A stretch of 64,000 nucleotides of DNA from Halomonas sp. LBP4 (GTDB lineage: Bacteria > Pseudomonadota > Gammaproteobacteria > Pseudomonadales > Halomonadaceae): the NCBI RefSeq assembly GCF_003202205.1, contig NZ_PDOG01000005.1, forward strand, positions 76,824-140,823, read 5' to 3'. The position numbers and the translations under genes were made by a program. Shown here piece after piece: positions 24,637-32,710 of the stretch. Position 1 is the first letter of the stretch; every line of letters begins with the position of its first letter. The notes beneath the pieces are model-generated. The model was given only the letters and a program-made list of their open reading frames with translations. It made no database searches and was not told where the DNA came from.

Positions 24637-25071
24637 ATGGCTGCCAAGCGTCGTATTCGCGTGCTACGCGAGGAGGTCCAGCTTTCCCTGGACCTGAGTG
24701 CCCCGGCACCCGATGAGCGGTCATCACCGCCATCGGCCCGGGTCGTCCCGTTCCCCACACCAGTGGCGGTACCCGAAGAGCCGGCAACGCCGAAAGAGCC
24801 CGAGGCTCGTCAGGCTGCGCCACTCGTCGAGGAGAAGCCGTTCTGGTCGGAGCAGGACATTCGAGAGCTCCGTGAAGGGCTGCTGCACCACACCCTGCAT
24901 CAGTTGGGTGACCCCCGCGTGACCGAAGCCACCAAGGCTGAGATCAGGCAGTGGGTGGCGTCAGACGAAGTCGGACCTTTCTCCTTCGCCGTCTGCGCCG
25001 GTGCCTGTGGCTATGACCACGAGGACCTTCGCGAGCGTCTCCACGGTCTGCTGGATCTTATCCAGTCGTGA
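24637..25071 (+). CDS. Unknown protein with Pro-rich N terminus
   Basis: 144 aa: basic start, Pro/Ala/Glu linker to about residue 65, then a compact helical domain (SEQDIRELREGLLHHTL ... SFAVCAGACGYDHEDLRERL). Not recognised. SD AAGGAGG. Confidence 0.6.
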   Translation: MAAKRRIRVLREEVQLSLDLSAPAPDERSSPPSARVVPFPTPVAVPEEPATPKEPEARQAAPLVEEKPFWSEQDIRELREGLLHHTLHQLGDPRVTEATKAEIRQWVASDEVGPFSFAVCAGACGYDHEDLRERLHGLLDLIQS

Positions 25072-25085
25072 TGCGAAAGTAGCCA

Positions 25086-25113
25086 GGAGGGGGCATTGCC
25101 CCCTCCCGGTTTT
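25086..25113 (+). terminator. Terminator-like hairpin before leader-RNA copy 5
   Basis: GGAGGGGGC/GCCCCCTCC with loop ATT, then CGGTTTT. It overlaps the 5' side of the copy-5 P0 stem, so the two structures may compete. Confidence 0.5.
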
Positions 25114-25233
25114 CCCCGCTGCCTCTGGCTGTTCCGCATGCGGAACAGGGGTGCCGAGGAAAGCCGAGATTCACTCTCCTCTGGAGAGCGATCAGTGGAA
25201 GCGCTGGCCACTGCATAAACAATCAGCATTTTT
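25108..25233 (+). ncRNA. Leader-RNA element, copy 5 (long form)
   Basis: P0: GGTTTTCC (25108-25115)/GGAAAGCC (25158-25165) with an inner hairpin TGTTCCGC-at-GCGGAACA. P1: CTCTCC-tct-GGAGAG (25174-25188). P2: CAGTGG (25193-25198)/CCACTG (25208-25213), loop AAGCGCTGG. Tail AAACAATCAGCATTTTT. No activator box found at the expected distance. Confidence 0.65.
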
Positions 25234-25293
25234 CCCACCCTCACCGGGGTACTGCCCCGGACAGGGGCGTGCCTCGTCTCAATGGAGACGCGT

Positions 25294-25662
25294 ATGTATT
25301 CCCGCACGACCCCTCACTCGATGCAGCAGCTGGTGCTTTGCCCAGCGCAGCCTGCACCGCACGTCCTGCGCATCACCTTCGCCGAGAACGACGAGCTGTG
25401 GTGCTACGAGATCCTGCGAACCCCGCCCTCGGGGCTCAGCAGCCATCGGCTCACCGAGTGGATCGATGATCTGACCTACGCCCTCAATGCACGGCACCGC
25501 GTCGCATTGGCCAGGGAAGCCAGCGCCAAGCTCTATCAGTCGGTAGAGGAGCGCCAGGTACACGCTGCATGGCTACATGCCCATGCCGACGCCCTGACCC
25601 GCGAGGCCAAGCTGGCTCGCACCCTGGCTACTCGCCTGGGTGCGGCATGCGAGGCGGCGTAA
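25294..25662 (+). CDS. Unknown small protein
   Basis: 122 aa, mixed N-terminal part and a helical Ala-rich C terminus (coiled-coil-like from about residue 68). Start at 25294 is preferred because the ATG at 25282 overlaps the GGAG that serves 25294. First gene after leader-RNA copy 5. Confidence 0.6.
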   Translation: MYSRTTPHSMQQLVLCPAQPAPHVLRITFAENDELWCYEILRTPPSGLSSHRLTEWIDDLTYALNARHRVALAREASAKLYQSVEERQVHAAWLHAHADALTREAKLARTLATRLGAACEAA

Positions 25663-25761
25663 CGGCTGCTCGCCGACTCTGAGCAGCTCTTTCTGTCACA
25701 CCTCTATCGGAGCCGCGTCCCCGATACCGGGGCCGGCTCCTGTCTTCACGAAAGGAGCACG

Positions 25762-26361
25762 ATGATGAAATCCAGCCAGAACTCTCTCGCACAGCGGGTA
25801 ATGGGCACTGGTGGGTATGCGGTGACGCCTGACCTTGCCGAGGCACTGAATGGGGCTCGGCAAAGCGTCGCCTGTTTCATGGAGAGCAGCGATGAGACGC
25901 GTCTCGACAACTACCTTGGGGCTCGTATGGCCGTCAGCAAGCTGGTCTTCAGCTCGCGTGCCGTGCAGCTTCTCGAAGGTGTGGAGATGCCAGTGCCGAA
26001 TGACCTTGTGTCCTGGGGTGGTCCTGATCCGTCCTCGACATGGCATCAGGTACAGAGCTGGTGCAGCGGGCGTCTCCTTGATTTCGCCGGGGTAACCTAC
26101 CCCGATTGGCGAATTGCACTGTCCGCTCCCGATGGCCTGAAGCGGTTGACGGGGCTGATGGCGCTGATCGATGAGCTGCCGGAGGAGATGTTGGACCTCA
26201 AGCAGTTCGACGGTGACTGCAGCGGTTTCGAGACTCTTCGCAAGGCGATGCGTCGAGAGGCCGTGTCACTGGTGGCAAGTAAGCAGCACCTAGTGCACAT
26301 CCTGGAGCTCTGGGATGCCGCGGTGACCGCTCTTCCGGGTGACGACGCCATCGCGGCGTAA
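25762..26361 (+). CDS. Unknown protein
   Basis: 199 aa, no family recognised; globular with conserved-looking WGGPDPSSTWHQVQSW. Two adjacent ATGs (25762, 25765) follow AAAGGAG. Ends in AIAA like several neighbours. Confidence 0.6.
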   Translation: MMKSSQNSLAQRVMGTGGYAVTPDLAEALNGARQSVACFMESSDETRLDNYLGARMAVSKLVFSSRAVQLLEGVEMPVPNDLVSWGGPDPSSTWHQVQSWCSGRLLDFAGVTYPDWRIALSAPDGLKRLTGLMALIDELPEEMLDLKQFDGDCSGFETLRKAMRREAVSLVASKQHLVHILELWDAAVTALPGDDAIAA

Positions 26362-26440
26362 CCCTCACAACGTTTGTTCCCCACGGGGGCTGTCTTGGCC
26401 CCTCGGGGTCATGCGGCCCTCGCTACCCAAGGAGAATCGC

Positions 26441-27163
26441 ATGAACCATCAAACGCCTCACCGTGTTGTCGTGACCGTGACCGAGACCCGCACCTATGAG
26501 CGTGTCCTCGAGATCTCCGACGAACAGTACAACGCCCTGTGCGTTCGTGACACCGATGATCAGCTGATGGAGCTGATGGATGGGATTCAGCCGCAATGCT
26601 GCATCTCGGACACCTCCATCAACCTGGTCTCTCCCCTGTGTCCGTTGACGCCGGTCGATGATTCGCCGGTCGAGGCGACACTGACCTTGCTGATGGAAGG
26701 TGGGGTCATCCAGAACATGTCGGCGGATAAGCCGCTGCGCGTCCTGGTGGCCGATCTCGATCTGGACGAGGACAGCCTCGCCGAATACCGCGAACCCGCC
26801 GACGGGACAGTGGTCATCGGTGATGCCCTTGTCACCGATCACCGCCCCCAGGTAACTCGGGAGGCGGTGAGCAGTGAAGTGCTGGCCTACCGTGTCGCCA
26901 TGAAGCATGGCGGTGCGGTGGTCGATGCCCTGGAGAAGCTTGGCCTTTCGGAAACCGAGCTCGCTCGGGAGCTGGAGGCCTCCGCCGCTCGAGGCGCCTT
27001 GCACAACTGGCAGGGAATGGACCTGCAGAAGCCCACCGTGCGCCAGCTGCTGGTGGACGAGCTTCTGCAGGTGGCCATGTCACTACCGGTCCAGGAAGGT
27101 TTGGGCTGGAAGGACGTGTGGCGTGAACTGGAGCAGGCCAACCGCGCCTCCGCGGCGGCGTAG
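26441..27163 (+). CDS. Unknown protein
   Basis: 240 aa; beta-rich N-terminal half with TETRTYERVLEISDEQYNAL, helical C-terminal half (VSSEVLAYRVAMKHGG ... TRQ-like). Not recognised. SD AAGGAG; hairpin leader GGGGGCTGTC...GGCCCTC upstream. The frame is open further upstream but without SD. Confidence 0.6.
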   Translation: MNHQTPHRVVVTVTETRTYERVLEISDEQYNALCVRDTDDQLMELMDGIQPQCCISDTSINLVSPLCPLTPVDDSPVEATLTLLMEGGVIQNMSADKPLRVLVADLDLDEDSLAEYREPADGTVVIGDALVTDHRPQVTREAVSSEVLAYRVAMKHGGAVVDALEKLGLSETELARELEASAARGALHNWQGMDLQKPTVRQLLVDELLQVAMSLPVQEGLGWKDVWRELEQANRASAAA

Positions 27164-27259
27164 CCCCAGGAGCTGGACCTTGCATCATCATTCAACCCGA
27201 CAGGGGGACGCTCTCCCTGTCGGGGGGAGGTCTCCCGTGCACCGCAATGGAGACCCACC

Positions 27260-27784
27260 ATGACGATGTCATCACGCAACACCAAGCCTCAGCAGGCTGA
27301 TCATCCCCACTACGCCTGGCTGCGTGAGCAGCTCGACGAAGCACAGCGGGACGGGGATCAAGGCCTGATTCTGCTGCTCTCCGATGGGCTCGAGTTTGCC
27401 CAGGCATGCAATGCCGCCTGGCACCGCATCCTCGAGGCCGCCCAGGGCAACCTGGTCGGCATGGAGGTCGTCGACAAGACGCTGTCTCGTTACGCCGCCA
27501 TCCTGCAGGACGCCTCGGAGCCGGGTCGGTTCCGAGCGCAGTTCTTCGATGCCAATGGCTTCAGTGGCCATGCCACCTACAACACGCCGGAAGATGTCCT
27601 CGAGCGCCTCGTCCAAGACGGGTATCGGGAGCCGGCAGTAGGGGCCATGAATACGCTGAGCCAGACGCGAGAATGGTCCCTGGGAACCCTCATGGCCCAT
27701 CTCATTGCCAAGGTGAACGCCGGCAAGCTGACCTACCGCGAGATGCAGGACGAAATGCACGCGGCAGACGCCAGGCTCACTTGA
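27260..27784 (+). CDS. Unknown helical protein
   Basis: 174 aa, mostly helical; no family recognised. ATG 27260 and 27266 are both possible after TGGAG. Nested-hairpin leader at about 27196-27235. Confidence 0.6.
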   Translation: MTMSSRNTKPQQADHPHYAWLREQLDEAQRDGDQGLILLLSDGLEFAQACNAAWHRILEAAQGNLVGMEVVDKTLSRYAAILQDASEPGRFRAQFFDANGFSGHATYNTPEDVLERLVQDGYREPAVGAMNTLSQTREWSLGTLMAHLIAKVNAGKLTYREMQDEMHAADARLT

Positions 27785-27842
27785 CCCAACAGGGGCTCCT
27801 CCGCCGGCCGGCGGGGGGCTCCTGCCTATCATGGAGAGTCCC

Positions 27843-28166
27843 ATGCCTTACATGACGAACGTACCGCCGCAACCTGCCGTAGAGGATCACTCCTACGGGC
27901 TCTACGAGGTGACCCTCCCGGGGTTCGATGGCGGCACCGATGAGACCGATGACCTCGTGCTCTGGATGGTGCTGTCCGACGAAGAGGCGGCGGCCATCAA
28001 GCGGATGTGCTGCTGGGCGCCCAACGCCTTCGGCAAGATGCCGGGCATCGAGCTCGACGCCGCTGGCATTGATTTCGATACCCGCAAGCCTGGGCAATTG
28101 GACGCCCTGAAGGCACGGCTGTCACCGGCGCGACTCGAGCGTGACCGGCTGGCGCGGGCAGAGTGA
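27843..28166 (+). CDS. Unknown small protein
   Basis: 107 aa; GLYEVTLPGFDGGTDETDDLVLWMVLSDEE suggests a beta-strand core. ATG 27843 follows GGAG; the ATG 12 nt upstream contains that SD. Followed by an intrinsic terminator at 28189. Confidence 0.6.
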   Translation: MPYMTNVPPQPAVEDHSYGLYEVTLPGFDGGTDETDDLVLWMVLSDEEAAAIKRMCCWAPNAFGKMPGIELDAAGIDFDTRKPGQLDALKARLSPARLERDRLARAE

Positions 28167-28188
28167 CGCCTGCGACCTATCGGTAAAG

Positions 28189-28225
28189 CTACGGTACTAC
28201 GGTAATACCAAAGTGCCGTAGTTTT
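28189..28225 (+). terminator. Intrinsic terminator after 27843 gene
   Basis: CTACGGTACT (28189-28198) pairs with AGTGCCGTAG (28212-28221), inner GGTA/TACC, then TTTT. Confidence 0.75.
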
Positions 28226-28230
28226 CACCA

Positions 28231-28357
28231 AGCCCTCGCGAGGGGGCTTTCCCTTCGGGGGCGTCCGCCGCCGGCCCTGAACGGAAAGCCGAGTTTCTCT
28301 CTCCCCTGGAGAGCGATCAGTGGAAGCGCTGGCCACTGCATAAACAATCAGCATTTT
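28231..28357 (+). ncRNA. Leader-RNA element, copy 6 (long form)
   Basis: Opening hairpin AGCCCTCGCGAGGGGGCT, P0 GGCTTTCC (28245-28252)/GGAAAGCC (28283-28290), P1 CTCTCC-cct-GGAGAG (28299-28313), P2 CAGTGG (28318-28323)/CCACTG (28333-28338), tail AAACAATCAGCATTTTA. The 3' flank to the next start is nearly identical to copies 4 and 7. Confidence 0.65.
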
Positions 28358-28465
28358 ATCCAACCCACTGCGGGCGCCAGCTGGCGCTTGAGCAGTTCCC
28401 CAGCCTGGCGGGCGACCTTCCCGTCAGGGATGGCGTGCGCCTGGCCCCTACCAAGGAGTACGACC

Positions 28466-28960
28466 ATGACTGCAACGTATCTGTCCGACCTGGAATGGAT
28501 GGGCATCGATGCCTTCAGCCGGCCTGTCTGGAAAAGTGTCACTGACCGGCAGTGCTACTGCCTCGTGGACATGCTTGTCGACGACACCCCCGAGGCGCAG
28601 CAGCTGGCGCTTCAGGCCTTGATCAACGACCCCTTCATTGAGCTCTACAACAAAGGCTCAAGCGTGGAGGGAGAGCCGTCCCACCCCGTGCCTTTCCGGC
28701 AACGCCCATCGGGCCTGCGCTGCATCTTTGCGCCGGCCGGACAGGAGATGTTCGTGGCAGGAGAGCAGTACGCGACCCTTCCGGCATCCCACGCGGGAGA
28801 TGGCTCACATGACCCGAGGTGCGTGGCGTTCCGGGATAGTCTGGGAGCGCTGAAGTCCATCCGGCTCGAGCCCGGATTGCCCAAGAGCTGCCGGACGGGT
28901 GTCCAGGCATCCGGGGGTCGCAGCCTGGCGCTGTTCGAGGAGGTGCGTGATGACCGTTAA
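28466..28960 (+). CDS. Unknown protein behind leader-RNA copy 6
   Basis: 164 aa, no family recognised; the second half is Pro/Gly-rich. Start after AAGGAG. Overlaps the next gene by 11 nt. Confidence 0.6.
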   Translation: MTATYLSDLEWMGIDAFSRPVWKSVTDRQCYCLVDMLVDDTPEAQQLALQALINDPFIELYNKGSSVEGEPSHPVPFRQRPSGLRCIFAPAGQEMFVAGEQYATLPASHAGDGSHDPRCVAFRDSLGALKSIRLEPGLPKSCRTGVQASGGRSLALFEEVRDDR

Positions 28961-29273
28961 GTGGCATTTCAACGTCATCGCCAGCGCGTCAACTAAGGCG
29001 CTGGACCACCTGCCCGCCGCGGTGGGTGCCGAGACGGGATGGCAGCCGGCGTCGAGCCTCACCAGGGCCAAGCGATCGGCCGCCAGCATTGCCCACGCCT
29101 TTGCCCAGCTGACGGGTGACATGGGGTTTGAGCCTTGCTGGCGCCGGGTCACCCCGGATCGTTACGAAGCATCCTCGTCGACCGGCGAGGTTCACGTGAT
29201 CGTGGCGCGTGCCGGGTCCGGTGCAGGAGAGACCGACGCTACCCACGGGTTTCGCCGAGGTGTCGCCTCGTAA
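28950..29273 (+). CDS. Unknown small protein, translationally coupled
   Basis: 107 aa; starts inside the previous gene with GAGGAGG in front. Reads VKWHFNVIASASTKALDHLPAAVG, with a central WRRVTPDRYEASSSTGEVHVIVARAG. Not recognised. Confidence 0.55.
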   Translation: MTVKWHFNVIASASTKALDHLPAAVGAETGWQPASSLTRAKRSAASIAHAFAQLTGDMGFEPCWRRVTPDRYEASSSTGEVHVIVARAGSGAGETDATHGFRRGVAS

Positions 29274-29329
29274 TGAGGCGGCCGAAGCGGACCTGTGGCG
29301 TGCCGTGATAGTGATCTCGATCGGCTTCA

Positions 29330-29383
29330 CGCCCTTCGGGGTCACGACTAGCCAGTGGCACCCCCGCCCGGGGGTGCTATTGT
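29330..29383 (+). promoter_or_regulatory. Activator box and -10 for leader-RNA copy 7
   Basis: Box CGCCCTTCGGGGTCA at 29330-29344, 33 bp, then TATTGT at 29378-29383. The predicted start coincides with the opening AGCCC hairpin of copy 7 at 29391. Confidence 0.55.
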
Positions 29384-29390
29384 CCCTTCA

Positions 29391-29517
29391 AGCCCTCGCG
29401 AGGGGGCTTTCCCTTCCGGGTCGGTCGGTACCGGCCCTGAGCGGAAAGCCGAGTTTCTCTCTCCCCTGGAGAGCGATCAGTGGAAGCGCTGGCCACTGCC
29501 AAAACAATCAGCATTTT
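29391..29517 (+). ncRNA. Leader-RNA element, copy 7 (long form)
   Basis: Opening hairpin AGCCCTCGCGAGGGGGCT, P0 GGCTTTCC (29405-29412)/GGAAAGCC (29443-29450) enclosing an 8-bp hairpin GGGTCGGT-cggt-ACCGGCCC, P1 CTCTCC-cct-GGAGAG (29459-29473), P2 CAGTGG (29478-29483)/CCACTG (29493-29498), tail AAAACAATCAGCATTTT. Confidence 0.7.
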
Positions 29518-29624
29518 CCCAACCCACAGCGGGCGCCAGCTGGCGCTTGAGCAGTTCCCCAGCCTGGCGGGCGACCTTCCCGTCAGGGATGGCGTGCGCT
29601 TGGCGATCACCAAGGAGCACGACC

Positions 29625-30077
29625 ATGATCAATGACCCCACCACCCTCGCGTTTCTGGCGGCCGGCTTCCTCGGCAGCGAACAGGCTGACGCTGCCGCCG
29701 AGCTTGGTTTCTCCCGAATCGATGTGGTTGAACAGCTGACCACCCTCGCCCCAGCCCTGGATGCCCTCTACGAGCAGCACGGGGAAGCCTATGAAGGCTG
29801 CTTCGCCTACGACGTGGCGGAGCCGATGGGCGGTTGGTATGCCCTCTACATGGACGAGCATGGCCAGCTTCCCAGCGAGGAGGAATTCCTCGAGGAGGGC
29901 TGCCGTTACCTCGGCCTTGAGCCACGCAGCCCGGAAGCCAAGGCACTCGATGCCATCCAGGCCGTGCTGAGTGGCCAAGAGTGGAACCCCGATCACCTGG
30001 ACGCCGTGGCAGCGATCGTCCGCGGCACTGGCCGTGAGATCAAGGACTGCGACGACACCCTGGATGATGCCGCTTAA
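29625..30077 (+). CDS. Unknown acidic protein behind leader-RNA copy 7
   Basis: 150 aa, strongly acidic (EQHGEAYEGCFAYDVAEPMGGW ... SEEEFLEEGC ... KDCDDTLDDAA). An acidic small protein could mimic DNA, but no anti-restriction family is recognised. Start after AAGGAG. Confidence 0.6.
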   Translation: MINDPTTLAFLAAGFLGSEQADAAAELGFSRIDVVEQLTTLAPALDALYEQHGEAYEGCFAYDVAEPMGGWYALYMDEHGQLPSEEEFLEEGCRYLGLEPRSPEAKALDAIQAVLSGQEWNPDHLDAVAAIVRGTGREIKDCDDTLDDAA

Positions 30078-30172
30078 CCCCCGAACCGCTCGGGTTACCT
30101 GCCGGCTGTGCCGGCTTCGGTGGCCCCCGCCCCTGGGCGGGGGCCACCGCCCATGACCAAGGAGACATGACC

Positions 30173-30919
30173 ATGTCCTTTTCCCAAGTGACGCTCTCGC
30201 AGGTAGAGCTTGATACCGTGCTGGCCGCTCTTCGCCTGTTCCAGGCCACACCCCGGAACCAGGTCCCGGAGGCCATCATGGAGATCGCCACGGATCACAG
30301 CGCCTCGGCGCTTCACCCCGAGGAGATCGACGAGCTCTGCGAGCGACTGAACGTCTCCCCGGAGGAGCCGTCACGTGCAGGGCAGGGCGACTACCATCTG
30401 GTGAGCTATGGCCACGGTGAGCATGGCGAGGAAAGCCTGGCGGTAGTGGATAGCCAGCAGTTGCCGATCCTTGAAGGATTGTGCGCTGACCAGTCCATGC
30501 CGTGTGTGGTGGTAGCCGGTGGCTTGTCCGTCGTGCCCGACGACCTGGCGCGTCTTCATGCGGGGCTGGATCACGCGGTGATCCAGCTGGTCGGGATGCA
30601 GACGCTCTTCCGCTATGCCTGCGGTCGCTGTGACCACGCCTGGACACAGCTGCTGACCGGCGAGCGCTGGCGCCAGCAGTGTCCCATCGAGGACTGTGAT
30701 GGGGAGGCCGTGGCGGCATCGACCACGGATGCCGGCCTCGCGCCACCTGAGGGTGTTCGGGTCGAAGAGGTCCTCGCCCCAGGTGGTGACGGCGTTCGGT
30801 ACCGCTGGGTCTCACCCTGTGGCGAGACAACTGGCCAACCCGAGCGCACCCCTCGCCAGGCGCATTACGACGCCTGGACGTGGTTCCTCAAGGCTGATGC
30901 CTACCAGGACGTTGGTTGA
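30173..30919 (+). CDS. Unknown protein with a zinc-ribbon-like motif
   Basis: 248 aa. A helical N-terminal part, a middle beta-rich part, and from about residue 148 a four-Cys motif (YACGRCDHAW ... QQCPIEDCDG) typical of zinc ribbons. ATG 30173 fits GGAG spacing better than ATG 30167. Not recognised beyond the ribbon. Confidence 0.6.
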   Translation: MSFSQVTLSQVELDTVLAALRLFQATPRNQVPEAIMEIATDHSASALHPEEIDELCERLNVSPEEPSRAGQGDYHLVSYGHGEHGEESLAVVDSQQLPILEGLCADQSMPCVVVAGGLSVVPDDLARLHAGLDHAVIQLVGMQTLFRYACGRCDHAWTQLLTGERWRQQCPIEDCDGEAVAASTTDAGLAPPEGVRVEEVLAPGGDGVRYRWVSPCGETTGQPERTPRQAHYDAWTWFLKADAYQDVG

Positions 30920-30973
30920 GGCTGGCCGCACATTCCCGGCAGCGGTATGCTGGGGCTGTTCGATGCACGTTCA

Positions 30974-31109
30974 AGCTCACCCCTCGGGGTGGGCTTTCCC
31001 CAGCGGGTTGGTGCCCAAGGCGACAGCACGATGCGGAAAGCCAAGTTTCTCTCTCCTCTGGAGAGCGATCAGTGGAAGCGCTGGCCACTGCAAAAACAAT
31101 CAGCATTTT
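30974..31109 (+). ncRNA. Leader-RNA element, copy 8 (long form)
   Basis: A -10-like TATGCT at 30946-30951 precedes it; no good box. Opening hairpin AGCTCACCCctcGGGGTGGGCT, P0 GGCTTTCC (30992-30999)/GGAAAGCC (31035-31042), P1 CTCTCC-tct-GGAGAG (31051-31065), P2 CAGTGG (31070-31075)/CCACTG (31085-31090), tail AAAAACAATCAGCATTTT. Confidence 0.65.
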
Positions 31110-31232
31110 CCCTTCCGGCAACGTTCGCCTGCGTGTGAACCGAGCTTTCCTCGATGCTTCGGCATCTTCCCCTTGTGGGCCATCGCGCCCATTAGGGGTG
31201 CATGGCCCCGTGAACCCTCATGGAGCCTTCTC

Positions 31233-31628
31233 ATGTCTCATGAATCCGCCTTCGGGCTGCAGTGCCCGAACTGTGACGCCACGGATCACTTCGAGATCAC
31301 TGTCGAGGCCTTCGCCTCGGTCAGCGGTGATCAGGTCGATGATCTGACCGGTGGTGAGAACGACTGGTACCCGGCGAGCAGCATTTCCTGCCGCGCTTGT
31401 CGTCACAGTGGCCTGGTCTGCGATTTCGATGGCTCGCGTATCCCCGGGGAGGAGGTTCCTCCCTTCGGCTACGGCATCGAGTCGAACGGCAAGATGGGCC
31501 GTGACCGCCAGTGGCGCTGGTATCACCCAGCACCGCATGGCGGGCACGGCAATTGGTGTTCAACGGACATCGAGGCCTGTATCGATGCCCATGGCAACGC
31601 CGACTGGCCGTGTCGCACGACTGACTAG
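31233..31628 (+). CDS. Zinc-ribbon protein, paralogue 1
   Basis: 131 aa. LQCPNCDATDHFEITVEAFA ... SSISCRACRHSGLVCDF forms a split two-CxxC ribbon; the gene at 31724 has the same layout. A Trp/His-rich tail follows. Start at the first ATG after TGGAG. Function unknown; ribbons of this kind may bind nucleic acid or act as adaptors. Confidence 0.65.
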   Translation: MSHESAFGLQCPNCDATDHFEITVEAFASVSGDQVDDLTGGENDWYPASSISCRACRHSGLVCDFDGSRIPGEEVPPFGYGIESNGKMGRDRQWRWYHPAPHGGHGNWCSTDIEACIDAHGNADWPCRTTD

Positions 31629-31641
31629 CGTTACCCCCCCC

Positions 31642-31661
31642 AGCCGCCCACGGGCGGCTTT
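31642..31661 (+). terminator. Terminator-like hairpin
   Basis: AGCCGCCC (31642-31649)/GGGCGGCT (31652-31659) then TT; short U tract. Confidence 0.5.
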
Positions 31662-31723
31662 GCAACCCTAACGGGGCCCTCTCGCCCCCTGGGGTGATGG
31701 CCTCTCTCGCAAGGAGAAAGACC

Positions 31724-32209
31724 ATGTCTGCTGTAAACACCAACTGCCTGGAAGGAATGGCCTGCCCGGAGTGTGGTTACACCGAGCGCTTCAAGATCAT
31801 TGCGCTCACCACGGCCACCATCGCCGATGATGGCTGTGAGGACCATGCCGACTTCGAGTATGACGAGGACGCTCGTTGTGAATGCGTCAGCTGTGACCAT
31901 GTTGCCACTGTGGGCGCCTTCTACGGCCGACCGCCAAAGCTTGCCTTCCCTGAGGAGCAGCGCATGGCGGTGATCTCCACCGGGCATGTGACCGAAGAGG
32001 ACAGCGAGGCGATACCTCGGTTGATCCGCAACGGCACCATCAACGGGATGACCCGCGAGCATGGCTGGATGATCTCTGTCAGCAGCAACGACGGGGATCT
32101 TCCCAGGCTCCACGCGATCCTGAACGCCGCTCGCGAGAGTGGTTTCCACTGGGTGCTGCTGGACTGTGACGGTGACACTGTCGATGGCCTCGAGGTCTTT
32201 GACTGGTAG
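31724..32209 (+). CDS. Zinc-ribbon protein, paralogue 2, with DUF5983-like C terminus
   Basis: 161 aa. Ribbon MACPECGYTERFKIIALTTA ... CECVSCDHVATVGAF parallels the gene at 31233. The C-terminal 60 residues (HGWMISVSSNDGDLPRLHAILNAARESGFHW...GLEVFDW) resemble DUF5983-type sequences from mobile elements; tentative. SD AAGGAG. Confidence 0.65.
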   Translation: MSAVNTNCLEGMACPECGYTERFKIIALTTATIADDGCEDHADFEYDEDARCECVSCDHVATVGAFYGRPPKLAFPEEQRMAVISTGHVTEEDSEAIPRLIRNGTINGMTREHGWMISVSSNDGDLPRLHAILNAARESGFHWVLLDCDGDTVDGLEVFDW

Positions 32210-32303
32210 CCGGGACAGTACCTTCCCCCCCTTGGTCCACTGATCTGCTACTGCCGCCCAGTCGCCCTTCGAGGCGGCCGGGCGGCTTCCAGGAGGCATA
32301 TCC

Positions 32304-32576
32304 ATGGTTCGCTATGTGATGAATGAACACGGCCACTTCTTCGTCGTTGAGCTCAGCATCGATGAGGCAAAGCTGAGCGGCTGCGAGCTCTACGACACCT
32401 ACGACGACTTGATGGACGCCGTTTGCCGGCGTCACTCGCTGAGTCGAGAGGAAGTGGAGGCGTGTGAATACGTGGTGAAGGACACCAAAGATGGCCCGGC
32501 CATCTTCGAGGATCGAGGTTTCAGCGAACCGGTGACGGGTAGCGTCGAGGCCGCGATCAGTCAGTACATCATGTGA
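32304..32576 (+). CDS. Unknown small protein
   Basis: 90 aa, acidic, alpha/beta; no family recognised. SD AGGAGG, hairpin leader GCCGCCCAGTCGCCC...GGGCGGC upstream. Confidence 0.55.
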   Translation: MVRYVMNEHGHFFVVELSIDEAKLSGCELYDTYDDLMDAVCRRHSLSREEVEACEYVVKDTKDGPAIFEDRGFSEPVTGSVEAAISQYIM

Positions 32577-32653
32577 TGTCAGAAAGCCGTCGTTCGATGG
32601 CCTCGAGCGACGGGCGATGACCAACAGTCCCGGCAATCGGGACTTACCCCCTG

Positions 32654-32687
32654 GGGGCACACCACGCCCTCGGGGGTGGTGTGCTCC
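32654..32687 (+). promoter_or_regulatory. Nested-hairpin leader
   Basis: Outer stem GCACACCAC (32657-32665)/GTGGTGTGC (32676-32684), extended by G-U/G-C pairs, around CCC/GGG. Nine perfect pairs with a sequence different from other leaders. Confidence 0.6.
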
Positions 32688-32710
32688 TCTCTACCCGAAG
32701 GAGCAACATC

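Noticed and set aside
30696-31232. N-terminal extension of the 31233 gene frame
   Set aside because: It runs through the end of another gene and leader-RNA copy 8; the ATG at 31233 has a suitable SD and starts the zinc-ribbon protein.
32263-32277. Another CGCCCTT box (CGCCCTTCGAGGCGG)
   Set aside because: The right half-site is poor and the expected -10 position falls inside the gene starting at 32304.
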